Assembly (NCBI GenBank): GCA_937877655.1
Contig: CALFJC010000142.1
Location: 1-21,456, forward strand
DNA: 21,456 nt
Direction: 5' to 3'
Source of the DNA: an uncultured Selenomonadales bacterium
Lineage (GTDB): Bacteria; Bacillota; Negativicutes; Selenomonadales; Selenomonadaceae
How positions within the stretch are numbered: position 1 is the first letter of the stretch; each line of letters opens with the position of its first letter. Shown here in pieces: positions 1-6,668 of this stretch. The notes beneath the pieces are model-generated. The model worked only from the letters and a program-made list of their open reading frames with translations, was not told where the DNA came from and made no database searches. Both the position numbers and the translations under genes were made by a program.

Positions 1-100
1 GTTCGTTTTCAAAAGATTGCGTTGACGCGGAAAAGGCTTTTCAAAATTCTTATGATTCTTGCGTTAAACTTGTGCGGACGGCTCTCGACGCGGTGATTAA
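1..100 (+). repeat. Direct repeat, copy 1 (partner at 218-317)
   Basis: Bases 1-100 match 218-317 with four differences (positions 56, 59, 86 and 94), all C/T transitions. Three are silent in the shared reading frame and one changes Val to Ala. Similarity ends around GATTAA at 95-100. Copy 1 continues into the pyrK tail and copy 2 into the rest of the DUF4145-like domain. The left end of copy 1 lies outside the window. Confidence 0.97.
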
Positions 101-185
101 TACTTTCGACGGCAGAAAAAAAGTTTGCAAGGACGAACCCGTTTTTGACGCGCAAAAAATTTTCGGAGGTGAGCCGCATGAATAA
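1..185 (+). CDS. pyrK: C-terminal tail of PyrK (dihydroorotate dehydrogenase electron-transfer subunit), 5' partial, joined to a DUF4145-like segment
   Basis: The open frame enters from the left edge (first full codon at 3) and stops at TAA 183-185. Its last ~28 codons read like the end of PyrK: an acidic-Gly turn, then a KVCKDEPVFDA motif, which in the family carries the last cysteine ligand of the [2Fe-2S] cluster, followed by a short tail. PyrK passes electrons from PyrD to NAD in class 1B dihydroorotate dehydrogenase. The ~32 codons before it are not PyrK-like: they repeat the DUF4145-like segment at the start of the next gene. The usual cluster of three cysteines (CGxGxCxxC) just before this tail is absent from what is visible. 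The stop overlaps the next start (ATGAATAA), as expected for a translationally coupled pyrK-pyrD pair. The PyrK assignment of the tail is fairly firm; whether the whole protein works cannot be judged without upstream sequence. Confidence 0.7.
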   Translation, partial: SFSKDCVDAEKAFQNSYDSCVKLVRTALDAVINTFDGRKKVCKDEPVFDAQKIFGGEPHE

Positions 186-1500
186 TTTTGCATTTCTCAA
201 CGACAAGCCCGAATATCGTTCGTTTTCAAAAGATTGCGTTGACGCGGAAAAGGCTTTTCAAAATTCTTATGACTCCTGCGTTAAACTTGTGCGGACGGCT
301 CTTGACGCGGCGATTAAATGGGTTTACTCCAATGACAAAAAAATTTCGGGCGCGAGTGACAATTTGTTTGATTTAATTTCAAAGCCGTCCTTTGAACGGG
401 CAGTCGGAAAAAATTTGGCGGATAAACTTCATTACTGTCGCAAGGCGGGCAACGAGGCAATTCACAACGAAAAAGAATTTTCGGCGCAAGAGGCGGAGCA
501 GTGTTTGAAAAATCTTTTTGACTTTGTGCAATGGCTCGACAATCGTTACGGGAAAAATTTCATGCCGCGAACTTTCAAAAGTTTAACCTGCGCGGAAAAT
601 CTTTTGCAAACCGAACTTTGCGGAATGAAATTGCCGACTCCGATTTTTGCGGCTTCGGGGACATTCGGTTTCGGCGAGGAATTTGAAAACTTCGTTGACT
701 TGTCGCGGCTCGGCGGCGTTATGGTTAAATGCATTACTCTCAAGTCGCGCAGGGGCAATGACGGCGTCCGAATCACGGAAACTCCTTCGGGAATGCTGAA
801 TTGTATCGGCTTGGAAAATCCCGGCGTCGAAAAATTTTTGTCGGAGATTTTGCCGCGAATAAAAAATAAAATGAATGTTATCGTAAATGTAAGCGGTTCG
901 AACGTCGAAGATTACGGCAAGCTTTCAAAACTCCTTGACGTTGACGGCGTGGCGGCGATTGAGTTAAATATTTCCTGTCCGAACGTCAAGGACGGCGGAA
1001 TTATTTTCGGTACAGACGAAAAACAAGCCGCTAAAGTCACGAGTGCGGCAAAAAATTCTACAGGCAAGCCCGTTATCGTCAAACTCAGCCCGAACGTCAC
1101 GGATATAACTAAAATTGCGCGGGCAGTCGAGGCGGCGGGCGCGGATTGTCTTTCGCTGATAAATACTTTGATGGGCATGGAAATAAATATTCACACATGG
1201 CGACCGACGCTCGGAAATATTACGGGCGGTTTATCGGGCGGCGCGATTAAACCCGTCGCGTTGAGAATGGTTTGGCAAACTGCCAATGCCGTTAAAATTC
1301 CGATAATCGGCATGGGCGGGATTCGCTCTGCGAGTGATGCGGCAGAATTTTTTTTGGCGGGAGCTTCGGCAGTCGCAATAGGCACGGCGAATTTCTCCGA
1401 GCCGTCAATCACAATGAAAATCGCGGACGATTTGGAAAATTATTTGCGGAGTTGCGGCTTAAAAAATATCCGCGAACTCGTCGGCAAAATTAAAATCTGA
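178..1500 (+). CDS. pyrD: DUF4145-like domain fused to dihydroorotate dehydrogenase (class 1B catalytic subunit)
   Basis: 440 aa from ATG 178, preceded by GGAGGT at 165-170 with 7-nt spacing. The earlier alternative start at 145 has no such site. Residues ~1-122 (MNNFAFLNDKPE... to a WLDNRYGKNF motif) resemble the DUF4145 helical domain found at the N-terminus of type I restriction HsdR proteins, including the AGNEAIHNEKEF helix. Residues ~140-440 are a complete PyrD: ASGTFGFGEEF near its start, the NISCPN loop with the catalytic cysteine of class 1 enzymes, KLSPNVTDI, GGLSGGAIKP and the FMN-phosphate motif GMGGIRSASDA. The enzyme oxidises dihydroorotate to orotate in pyrimidine synthesis, with PyrK as electron partner. 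Normal PyrD is ~300 aa, so the N-terminal ~135 residues are extra. The native start was probably the same ATG, with the DUF4145 piece inserted after the first residues. Function of the extra domain is unknown. Confidence 0.9.
   Translation: MNNFAFLNDKPEYRSFSKDCVDAEKAFQNSYDSCVKLVRTALDAAIKWVYSNDKKISGASDNLFDLISKPSFERAVGKNLADKLHYCRKAGNEAIHNEKEFSAQEAEQCLKNLFDFVQWLDNRYGKNFMPRTFKSLTCAENLLQTELCGMKLPTPIFAASGTFGFGEEFENFVDLSRLGGVMVKCITLKSRRGNDGVRITETPSGMLNCIGLENPGVEKFLSEILPRIKNKMNVIVNVSGSNVEDYGKLSKLLDVDGVAAIELNISCPNVKDGGIIFGTDEKQAAKVTSAAKNSTGKPVIVKLSPNVTDITKIARAVEAAGADCLSLINTLMGMEINIHTWRPTLGNITGGLSGGAIKPVALRMVWQTANAVKIPIIGMGGIRSASDAAEFFLAGASAVAIGTANFSEPSITMKIADDLENYLRSCGLKNIRELVGKIKI
218..317 (+). repeat. 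Direct repeat, copy 2 (partner at 1-100)
   Basis: Encodes residues ~14-47 of the DUF4145-PyrD fusion, in the same reading frame as copy 1 uses before the pyrK tail. The centre-to-centre distance is 217 bp. See copy 1 for the differences. Confidence 0.97.
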
Positions 1501-1508
1501 AAAAAATT

Positions 1509-1542
1509 ATCCCCCGCGCAGTTTTACGCAGGGGATTTTTTT
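1509..1542. terminator. Bidirectional intrinsic terminator between pyrD and the 81-aa gene
   Basis: Stem ATCCCC (1509-1514) with GGGGAT (1531-1536), extended inside by GCG/CGC (1516-1518 with 1527-1529) across one mismatch. A T7 run follows on the plus strand (1536-1542). On the minus strand the stem is followed by AATTTTTTT (1508-1500). It begins 9 nt after the pyrD stop and lies 15 nt past the end of the convergent small gene, so it can serve both. Confidence 0.85.
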
Positions 1543-1556
1543 GTTGGAAAAAATTT

Positions 1557-1802
1557 TCAGAAGTCTTTGTGCTCTTCGATTTTCTCCATAATTTTTTCGT
1601 CAACGTGAACTTCCGGCAACGCAAGATTTTCCGCCACAAAACTGAACGTCGATTCCGTATGCTCTTCGCTTGCTGTGGAAAGTTTTGCGTCACGGACAAT
1701 CTGCGCGGCTTCCTCAACGCTAGTTGCCGTTTTTTCGATAAGTTTTGCCAACGTCTCCAAATGCGAATTGAATTGTTCGTTGGTCATTCCTCTGTCAAAC
1801 AA
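1557..1802 (-). CDS. Small acidic hypothetical protein (81 aa)
   Basis: I do not recognise this protein. It starts at TTG 1802, preceded on the minus strand by GAGGAAGGAAG with about 9-nt spacing; a later in-frame ATG (residue 6) has its purine run touching the codon and is less likely. The sequence is soluble, acidic and probably helical in its first 40 residues (MTNEQFNSHLETLAKLIEKT, then a VEEAAQIVRDAK helix), with a charged C-terminus (DEKIMEKIEEHKDF). There is no signal peptide, membrane segment or cysteine motif. It stands alone between the pyrD terminator and the gltS 3' region. The good ribosome binding site and the shared bidirectional terminator support it as a real gene. Confidence 0.6.
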   Translation of the reverse strand: MFDRGMTNEQFNSHLETLAKLIEKTATSVEEAAQIVRDAKLSTASEEHTESTFSFVAENLALPEVHVDEKIMEKIEEHKDF

Positions 1803-1880
1803 TTTTTAAGACTTCCTTCCTCAAATAAAGTTTATAAAAAATGTGGGGGGCTTCAACTTTCTTTTGTTGCGCCCGGAATT

Positions 1881-1950
1881 AGATGGAAAGATGGACAGAT
1901 GGCAAGATGAAAAGTACTTTCAATCTTTCCATCTTATGATCTTTCTATCT
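1881..1950. repeat. 8-bp tandem repeat (AGATGGNN x4) with an inverted counterpart
   Basis: Four successive octamers start at 1881, 1889, 1897 and 1905 (AGATGGAA, AGATGGAC, AGATGGCA, AGATGAAA). Imperfect inverted units follow at about 1925-1934 (CTTTCCATCT) and 1941-1950 (CTTTCTATCT), so the transcript could fold into a long imperfect hairpin. It lies 3' of gltS (minus strand) and 5' of the small gene. A 20-nt part (1915-1934) recurs exactly at 6760-6779. Apart from this, the 1803-1990 gap holds no gene. Confidence 0.85.
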
Positions 1951-1990
1951 TCAGCTGTGCGCCGGGTATAAACTCAAAAATTATCGTTCT

Positions 1991-3181
1991 TCAGATAAAG
2001 TTTATGAAAAATGTTATCGTCAAGCTGTTGATAAAATCGGCGAACATGGAACCGACAATCGGAACCAAGATATACGCTTTGACTGACGGAGCAAATTTCG
2101 CGGTAAGAACTTGCATGTTAGCCATTGCGTTTGGCGTCGCGCCCATGCCGAAGCCGCAAGAGCCCGCCGATAAAATTGCCGCGTCATAATCTCTGCCAAG
2201 CACGTTGAAAATTACCAGATACGCGAACAAGAACATTAAAAGTGTCTGCCCGACCAAAAGTACCACGAGCGGCAAGGCAAGTTCAGCCAACTGCCACAGT
2301 TTCAAAGTTATCATTGCGATTCCCAAAAACAGCGAAAGGCAAATGCCGCCTATGTCGTTTATCTCGCCGATGTGAACCGTAAAACTTCCCGTGAACTCGC
2401 TGTAATTTCTCATAATCGCCGCGACAATCATTGCGCCGATATAAATCGGAAAAGTCATGCCCGTTTCCGACAAAAGCATTGAAACAACCGTGCCGAGCCC
2501 CATTGCCAACGCCAGCTGATAGGCGGCGGGCGCGTACATGCTCACCGAGCGTTCATGTTTCTTTTCTTCTTCGACAAGCGGAGTTTCGTCTGCTTTAACT
2601 GCAGTTTTCAATAAATCTTTTCCGAGAATTAATCTTCTGCCCAAAGGACCGCCCATCAATGATCCTGCAACCAAGCCGAAAGTCGCCGCCGCCGTGCAAA
2701 GCGTCGTTGCTCCGACAAGCCCCAAGTCTTCCAAAACAGGACCGAAAGCTCCCGCCGTGCCGTGCCCGCCGACCATTGAAATTGAACCTGTGCAAAGTCC
2801 GATAAACGGGCTGATATTCAAAATGCCCGATAAGGCGACTGCCAAAAAGTTTTGCGCAAAAATCAGCGCACAGACACAGCCCAAAAAAATCAGCAGAGCA
2901 GTTCCGCCGCTCTTCAAAACTTTTACGTTCGCTTGGAAACCGACGGACGTAAAAAATGCAACCATGCAAACCGTTTTCAATGTCTCGTCGAATGCAAAAC
3001 CGATAATTCCTGAAACATAAAGGATACAACTGACAATGGCGAAGAGCAGACCGCCCACAACAGGCGACGGGATACAAAAAGTTTCGAGAAATTGAATGCG
3101 CCGTTTAAGCAGGGTGCCGACATAAAGCATGACAACCGCAACCGCCAATGTTTGATACATGTTAAATTCCAACGTATACAT
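1991..3181 (-). CDS. gltS: Sodium/glutamate symporter GltS
   Basis: 396 aa from ATG 3181, chosen over TTG 3202 because GAGGGGAAG sits about 9 nt upstream; E. coli GltS has 401 aa. It is an inner-membrane Na+-driven carrier for glutamate. The chain is hydrophobic throughout with about ten membrane segments in two halves. Family motifs are present: IPSPVVGGLL near residue 38, GGHGTAGAFGP at 138-148 (the re-entrant substrate loop), and GFGMGATPNAMANM in the second half, the pseudo-symmetric loop. A charged cytoplasmic linker (KHERSVS) separates the halves. It is the last gene of the galU > dpaL > TAXI > gltS cluster, 98 bp after the TAXI gene, with a heptad-repeat hairpin between them. The actual substrate may be a relative of glutamate, given the neighbours. 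Confidence 0.95.
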   Translation of the reverse strand: MYTLEFNMYQTLAVAVVMLYVGTLLKRRIQFLETFCIPSPVVGGLLFAIVSCILYVSGIIGFAFDETLKTVCMVAFFTSVGFQANVKVLKSGGTALLIFLGCVCALIFAQNFLAVALSGILNISPFIGLCTGSISMVGGHGTAGAFGPVLEDLGLVGATTLCTAAATFGLVAGSLMGGPLGRRLILGKDLLKTAVKADETPLVEEEKKHERSVSMYAPAAYQLALAMGLGTVVSMLLSETGMTFPIYIGAMIVAAIMRNYSEFTGSFTVHIGEINDIGGICLSLFLGIAMITLKLWQLAELALPLVVLLVGQTLLMFLFAYLVIFNVLGRDYDAAILSAGSCGFGMGATPNAMANMQVLTAKFAPSVKAYILVPIVGSMFADFINSLTITFFINFI

Positions 3182-3200
3182 AAAGTCACTTCCCCTCTGC

Positions 3201-3275
3201 AATTAGGAATTAGGAATTATGAATTAGGAATTGGGTTGCCTTCATTATTAATTTCTCATTCCTAATTCCTAATTA
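3201..3275. repeat. Heptanucleotide tandem repeat (AATTAGG x5) with inverted copy
   Basis: Five 7-bp units run from 3201 to 3235 (AATTAGG, AATTAGG, AATTATG, AATTAGG, AATTGGG). An inverted stretch (ATTCCTAATTCCTAATTA) lies at 3258-3275. Together they can form a long A/U-rich stem filling almost the whole gltS-TAXI gap. This is the same unit as at 4299-4333. It may slow or terminate transcription, or protect the 3' end of the TAXI message. Confidence 0.9.
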
Positions 3276-3279
3276 AATT

Positions 3280-4281
3280 TTAATCTTGACTCGCTTTGAC
3301 GGACTCGCTCGATGCGCCGCTGTAGACATTTACCTTGACGCCTTGAGATTCATAAAATTTCGCCGCGCCCGCATGGAAACTCGCAGGAATATCTTGAACG
3401 GCGTATTCATTGGTTAATTTGTCCGTCGTATTGTGCGGAAGGTTTTCGGCATTCTTAAAAATAAATTCTGTAAGATAAGTGACTTCGTCTTCTTTTAAAT
3501 CGGTGCTCGCAACCAAAACCGCCTTGACGCCGATTGTAGAAATTTCTTCCGTCTGCCCCGCGTAAGTGTTCGCGGGAATTGTGCAACGTGTATAACCTTT
3601 ATAAAGCCTCATCATATTGCTTTGAATGTCGGGAGCGATTGAAAGGATTTGAATTTCTTTTTTTGTTGCAAGCTCGGCAACTGCCGCCGTAGGTGCGCCC
3701 GCCGTGACAAAAAATGCGTCAATTTCTCCGCGCTCAAGTGCCGCCGCCGAATCAGCGAAGGATAAATAACTTACTTCAAGCATCTCGAAAGTCAAGCCGT
3801 GCGACATCAAAATTTGTTCGGCATTTTGCAAAACGCCCGATTCTCTTTCGCCGACAGAAACTTTTTTGCCGACCAAATCTCCAACTTCCGTTATGCCCGA
3901 ATTTTTGTCAACGATTATTTGACAAGCTTCCGTGTAAAGCCCTGCGACTGCCGCATAACCGACGCCCGGACCTGCCGCCGCGAAAATTCCCCGCCCGTTG
4001 ACCGCGTTGGAAAGTGTGTCGCTCTGAACTATCGCGAGATCCAGAAATTGTTCGCGCAGAAGTCTGAGGTTGGCGGCTGAACCTGCAGTCGTTTTCACGT
4101 CGAGCGCGTGACTTGAATCTTCCGCTTGAATCATTTTTGCCAACTCGGAGCCGTAAGCGTAATACATGCCGCCTGTGCCGCCCGTGCCGAAGCGCGTTGC
4201 TTGGTTGGCTGATTTTTCTCCGCCGCAACCGAAACACAGCGCGATTATCGGCAGGAGAAGAAAAAGTTTTAAAGCCTTCAT
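3280..4281 (-). CDS. TAXI-family TRAP transporter solute-binding lipoprotein
   Basis: 333 aa from ATG 4281, with AGGAGG and 7-nt spacing. Residues 1-18 are a lipoprotein-type signal peptide ending in ALCFG before Cys19; the lipobox is slightly off consensus. The mature protein opens with the TAXI signature GTGGTGGMYYAYGSELAKMI (about 32-51), followed by TTAGSAANLRLL and DLAIVQSD, typical of periplasmic TAXI receptors; at least one studied TAXI receptor binds glutamate. TAXI receptors normally feed a DctQM-like TRAP permease (often a fused one), but none is encoded here; the next gene is gltS. It may serve a permease elsewhere, or supply substrate near GltS. It lies 40 bp after dpaL, with heptad repeats in that gap. 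Confidence 0.9.
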   Translation of the reverse strand: MKALKLFLLLPIIALCFGCGGEKSANQATRFGTGGTGGMYYAYGSELAKMIQAEDSSHALDVKTTAGSAANLRLLREQFLDLAIVQSDTLSNAVNGRGIFAAAGPGVGYAAVAGLYTEACQIIVDKNSGITEVGDLVGKKVSVGERESGVLQNAEQILMSHGLTFEMLEVSYLSFADSAAALERGEIDAFFVTAGAPTAAVAELATKKEIQILSIAPDIQSNMMRLYKGYTRCTIPANTYAGQTEEISTIGVKAVLVASTDLKEDEVTYLTEFIFKNAENLPHNTTDKLTNEYAVQDIPASFHAGAAKFYESQGVKVNVYSGASSESVKASQD

Positions 4282-4298
4282 GGTAATGCCTCCTTTTC

Positions 4299-4333
4299 AA
4301 TTAGGAATTAAGAATTAGGAATTAGGAATGAAT
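4299..4333. repeat. Heptanucleotide tandem repeat at the dpaL 3' end
   Basis: Five 7-bp units (AATTAGG, AATTAAG, AATTAGG, AATTAGG, AATGAAT) of the same family as 3201-3235. On the minus strand the unit supplies the last codons and the TAA stop (4324-4322) of dpaL, so the repeat array runs into the coding sequence. Confidence 0.9.
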
Positions 4334-5452
4334 TTGCTTTTTGTAATTTTCGGGGTCGGTGTCGCCCTCCGTGTTTATGACAAAAATAATTGAGTCCGCG
4401 TCAAGCTCTAGTTCGCGGCGCATTTCGGGTGAATCAAGGGCGGCATTCGCCAAAGCAAAACCTGCACAGCCCGATTCGCCCGAAATAATTTTTTGTCGTG
4501 CAAGTTCGCGCATGGCTTCGGAGGCAACGTCGTCCGAAATGGCGGCAGAGTCGGCGGAGTATCTTCGCAAAATTTTCCAAGCAAGCTCGCAAGGCGTCGC
4601 GCAATTCAAACCCGCCATCATCGTTTGAAAATTTCCCGTCGCAGAATGAATTTTTCCGTCGCCGATTTTCATTGTCTCATAAAAACAGGCAACCTCAACC
4701 GGCTCGACGATTGTAATTCGCGGCGGATTTTCTTTGAAAACCTCGGCGAAAACTGCGGCTATCGCGCCCGCCATTGAGCCTACGCCCGCTTGCAAAAAAA
4801 TATGCGTCGGTCGAAGATAATTCATCTGTCTCAACGCCTCATAAGCTAATGTCGAATAGCCGAGCATAATCTGCGCGGGAATTTCTTCATAACCGTCCCA
4901 AGACGTGTCTTGAATCAAATGCCAATGATTTTTCGCGGCAAGCTCCGCCGTAAATTTTACGCAGTCATCGTAATTCATATTTGTAATTTCAACCGTTGCC
5001 GAGCCTGCGTCGCGAATTGCCTGCGCCCGAACTTCGACGGTTCCTTTCGGCATGAAAACATAAGATTTACAACCGAAAATTTTTGCCGCCCAACTTACGC
5101 CCTTGCCGTGATTTCCGTCCGTCGTCGTTATGAAAGTCATTTCGGAAAGTTTTTCGCGGCGATTTAAAATTTCCTCAAGCGAAGGATTTTCCAAACCGAG
5201 TTCGCGGCTGATAACTGCATAAATCGCCCAAACTCCGCCGAGCCCTTTAAAAGCTTTGAGCCCGAAGCGTTGAGACTCATCTTTAACAAAAACCGAACGA
5301 ACACCCTTAAAATTTTTCAGCTCGATAAGCGGCGTCTCGTTATAAACTTTCAGCGACTTATGCAGGTTGCGAATATTTTCCGTTGCGGCGAAGGAATAAG
5401 CCGAAGTATCGACTTCCCCGCCGCGATTTTTATTTTTTATCAGCTTAATCAT
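4322..5452 (-). CDS. dpaL: Diaminopropionate ammonia-lyase
   Basis: 376 aa from ATG 5452 (E. coli YgeX is 398 aa). This start gives a natural N-terminus and overlaps the galU stop (ATGATTAA); a frame-open upstream extension to 5488 would lie wholly inside galU. It is a PLP enzyme of fold type II that converts 2,3-diaminopropionate to pyruvate and ammonia. Visible motifs: SQRFGLKAFKGLGG with the PLP-binding Lys69, TTTDGNHGKG (109-118) for the cofactor phosphate with Asp112, QDTSWDGY (Asp182), and GVGSMAGA. Lys69, Asp112 and Asp182 fit the catalytic Lys and two Asp residues described for the family. Only a modest GGAG lies 13 nt upstream, so translation is probably coupled to galU. Next to GltS and a TAXI receptor it suggests amino-acid uptake and breakdown. 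Confidence 0.93.
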   Translation of the reverse strand: MIKLIKNKNRGGEVDTSAYSFAATENIRNLHKSLKVYNETPLIELKNFKGVRSVFVKDESQRFGLKAFKGLGGVWAIYAVISRELGLENPSLEEILNRREKLSEMTFITTTDGNHGKGVSWAAKIFGCKSYVFMPKGTVEVRAQAIRDAGSATVEITNMNYDDCVKFTAELAAKNHWHLIQDTSWDGYEEIPAQIMLGYSTLAYEALRQMNYLRPTHIFLQAGVGSMAGAIAAVFAEVFKENPPRITIVEPVEVACFYETMKIGDGKIHSATGNFQTMMAGLNCATPCELAWKILRRYSADSAAISDDVASEAMRELARQKIISGESGCAGFALANAALDSPEMRRELELDADSIIFVINTEGDTDPENYKKQIHS

Positions 5453-6335
5453 AGTCAAGCATTGTCTCCATATTTTCATGAAGAGCATCGAGATATTTTT
5501 TCAAATCGTCTCTGATTTCGGGGTTGCGCAAGGCGCATTCGATATTCGCCTGCAAGAATCCCATTTTGGTTCCCACGTCGTAACGATGCCCGTTGAAAAT
5601 GTAAGCGTACATTGCCTCGTTTTTGGCAAGCCGTTTGAGTCCGTCCGTCAACTGAATTTCTCCACCCGCGCCCGGCTCTTGAGTTTCAAGGTAAGAAAAA
5701 ATTGTCGGCGTCAAAATGTATCGTCCCAAAATCGCAATTCGACTCGGTGCTTCTTCCCGCGCAGGTTTTTCTATCAAATCTTTAACCTTGTAAATTCCGT
5801 CCTCTACGTGTTTGCATTCGACAATGCCGTATTTGTGAACGACTTCTTCCGCAACTTCCTGCACGCCCAAAATCGAAGTTTTGTACTCATTGAAAACCTC
5901 GACCATTTGTTGAAGGACGGGCTTTTTGGAAATGACGACATCGTCTCCGAGCAAAACCGCAAAAGGTTCGTCGCCGATAAAATGACTTGCCGTCAAGACA
6001 GCGTGACCGAGACCGAGCGGTTGTTTCTGGCGAATAAAATGAATGTTGGCGATTGCGGGAATTGCTTTTACCATCCGCAAAATTTCTTCCTTGCCCGATT
6101 TCTCAAGCTCCAATTCCAATTCAATCGAGCGGTCGAAATGATCTTCAATCGAACGTTTGTTTCTGCCTGTGACGACGATTATATCTTCAACGCCCGCCGC
6201 CGCCGCTTCTTCGATTATGTATTGAATCGTCGGCTTGTCGACAATCGGCAACATTTCTTTCGGTTGTGATTTTGTCGCGGGCAAAAATCTTGTGCCGAGT
6301 CCTGCGGCGGGGATTACTGCTTTTCTGACTTTCAT
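5445..6335 (-). CDS. galU: UTP--glucose-1-phosphate uridylyltransferase
   Basis: 296 aa from ATG 6335, with GAGAGGAAG about 7 nt upstream; full length for the family. It makes UDP-glucose from glucose-1-phosphate and UTP for cell-surface polysaccharides. The N-terminal nucleotide-binding loop GLGTRFLPATKSQPKEMLP is complete, followed by VDKPTIQYIIEEA, LLGDDVV (the metal-binding Asp region), YGIVECK, LIEKP and GGEIQLTD, all GalU hallmarks. It is first in the dpaL-TAXI-gltS cluster and has its own promoter at 6368-6396. Its stop overlaps the dpaL start by 8 bases, an odd link between sugar-nucleotide and amino-acid genes. Confidence 0.97.
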   Translation of the reverse strand: MKVRKAVIPAAGLGTRFLPATKSQPKEMLPIVDKPTIQYIIEEAAAAGVEDIIVVTGRNKRSIEDHFDRSIELELELEKSGKEEILRMVKAIPAIANIHFIRQKQPLGLGHAVLTASHFIGDEPFAVLLGDDVVISKKPVLQQMVEVFNEYKTSILGVQEVAEEVVHKYGIVECKHVEDGIYKVKDLIEKPAREEAPSRIAILGRYILTPTIFSYLETQEPGAGGEIQLTDGLKRLAKNEAMYAYIFNGHRYDVGTKMGFLQANIECALRNPEIRDDLKKYLDALHENMETMLDYD

Positions 6336-6367
6336 AAAATCGCTTCCTCTCGATGGAAATTTTTTTA

Positions 6368-6396
6368 ATAATAACAGATAAACTTATCGCGGGCAA
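6368..6396 (-). promoter_or_regulatory. Sigma-70-type promoter for galU
   Basis: On the minus strand, TTGCCC (6396-6391), a 17-nt spacer and TATTAT (6373-6368). The -10 box ends 32 bp before the galU start, giving a short leader with the ribosome binding site. This is the best promoter match I could see by eye in the window. Confidence 0.7.
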
Positions 6397-6430
6397 TTAA
6401 TTTCGACGAACAAAAAAATTTGCGGCTTTC

Positions 6431-6635
6431 ATCCCCTTTTTTCTAAAGTGGACTGCGCAAAACCATCTCGGCTACTCGTCAACTCCGTTGCGTTTAAAAA
6501 TATTTTGTTTATAGGATCAACTTTTCTTTGCATGCCCAAAGAAAAGTTGCAAAAGAAAGGGCACCTCGCAGGGGCGTCGCCGCTTGAACATCCTGTTCAA
6601 ACGCGGCGCGAGGGGCGGCTTCCATGCCGCCCCTT
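6431..6635. repeat. Dispersed hairpin-rich intergenic element, copy A
   Basis: Shares with copies B (12950-13166) and C (17442-17697) an ordered set of blocks. First comes ATCCCCTTTTTTCTAAAGTG (A and C only). Next is a perfect 12-bp hairpin with arms at 6519-6530 and 6537-6548 around CATGCC. Then follow an AAAAGAAAGGGCACCTCGC block, a GGGGCGT block, a 7-bp hairpin with loop TCC (6584-6590 with 6594-6600), and a GC-rich 8-bp hairpin (6612-6619 with 6626-6633). It lies in the 500-bp gap between galU and yigZ. A short open frame across it (6448-6690) has no protein-like composition. The rest of the gap (6636-6835) holds degenerate heptad repeats and no gene. Confidence 0.85.
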
Positions 6636-6668
6636 CTGCTTCTCAACTACCCGTTGTAATTTTTTTTC

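Noticed and set aside
145..177. Longer N-terminus for the PyrD fusion from position 145
   Set aside because: It would overlap the pyrK tail by over 30 bp and lacks a binding site, while ATG 178 has GGAGGT at ideal spacing.
3201..4333. Heptad repeats as a CRISPR array
   Set aside because: Units are 7 bp, tandem and without spacers; no cas genes are present.
5478..6269. 263-codon open frame opposite galU
   Set aside because: Shadow of galU; composition is Phe/Arg/Asn-rich with no recognisable fold.
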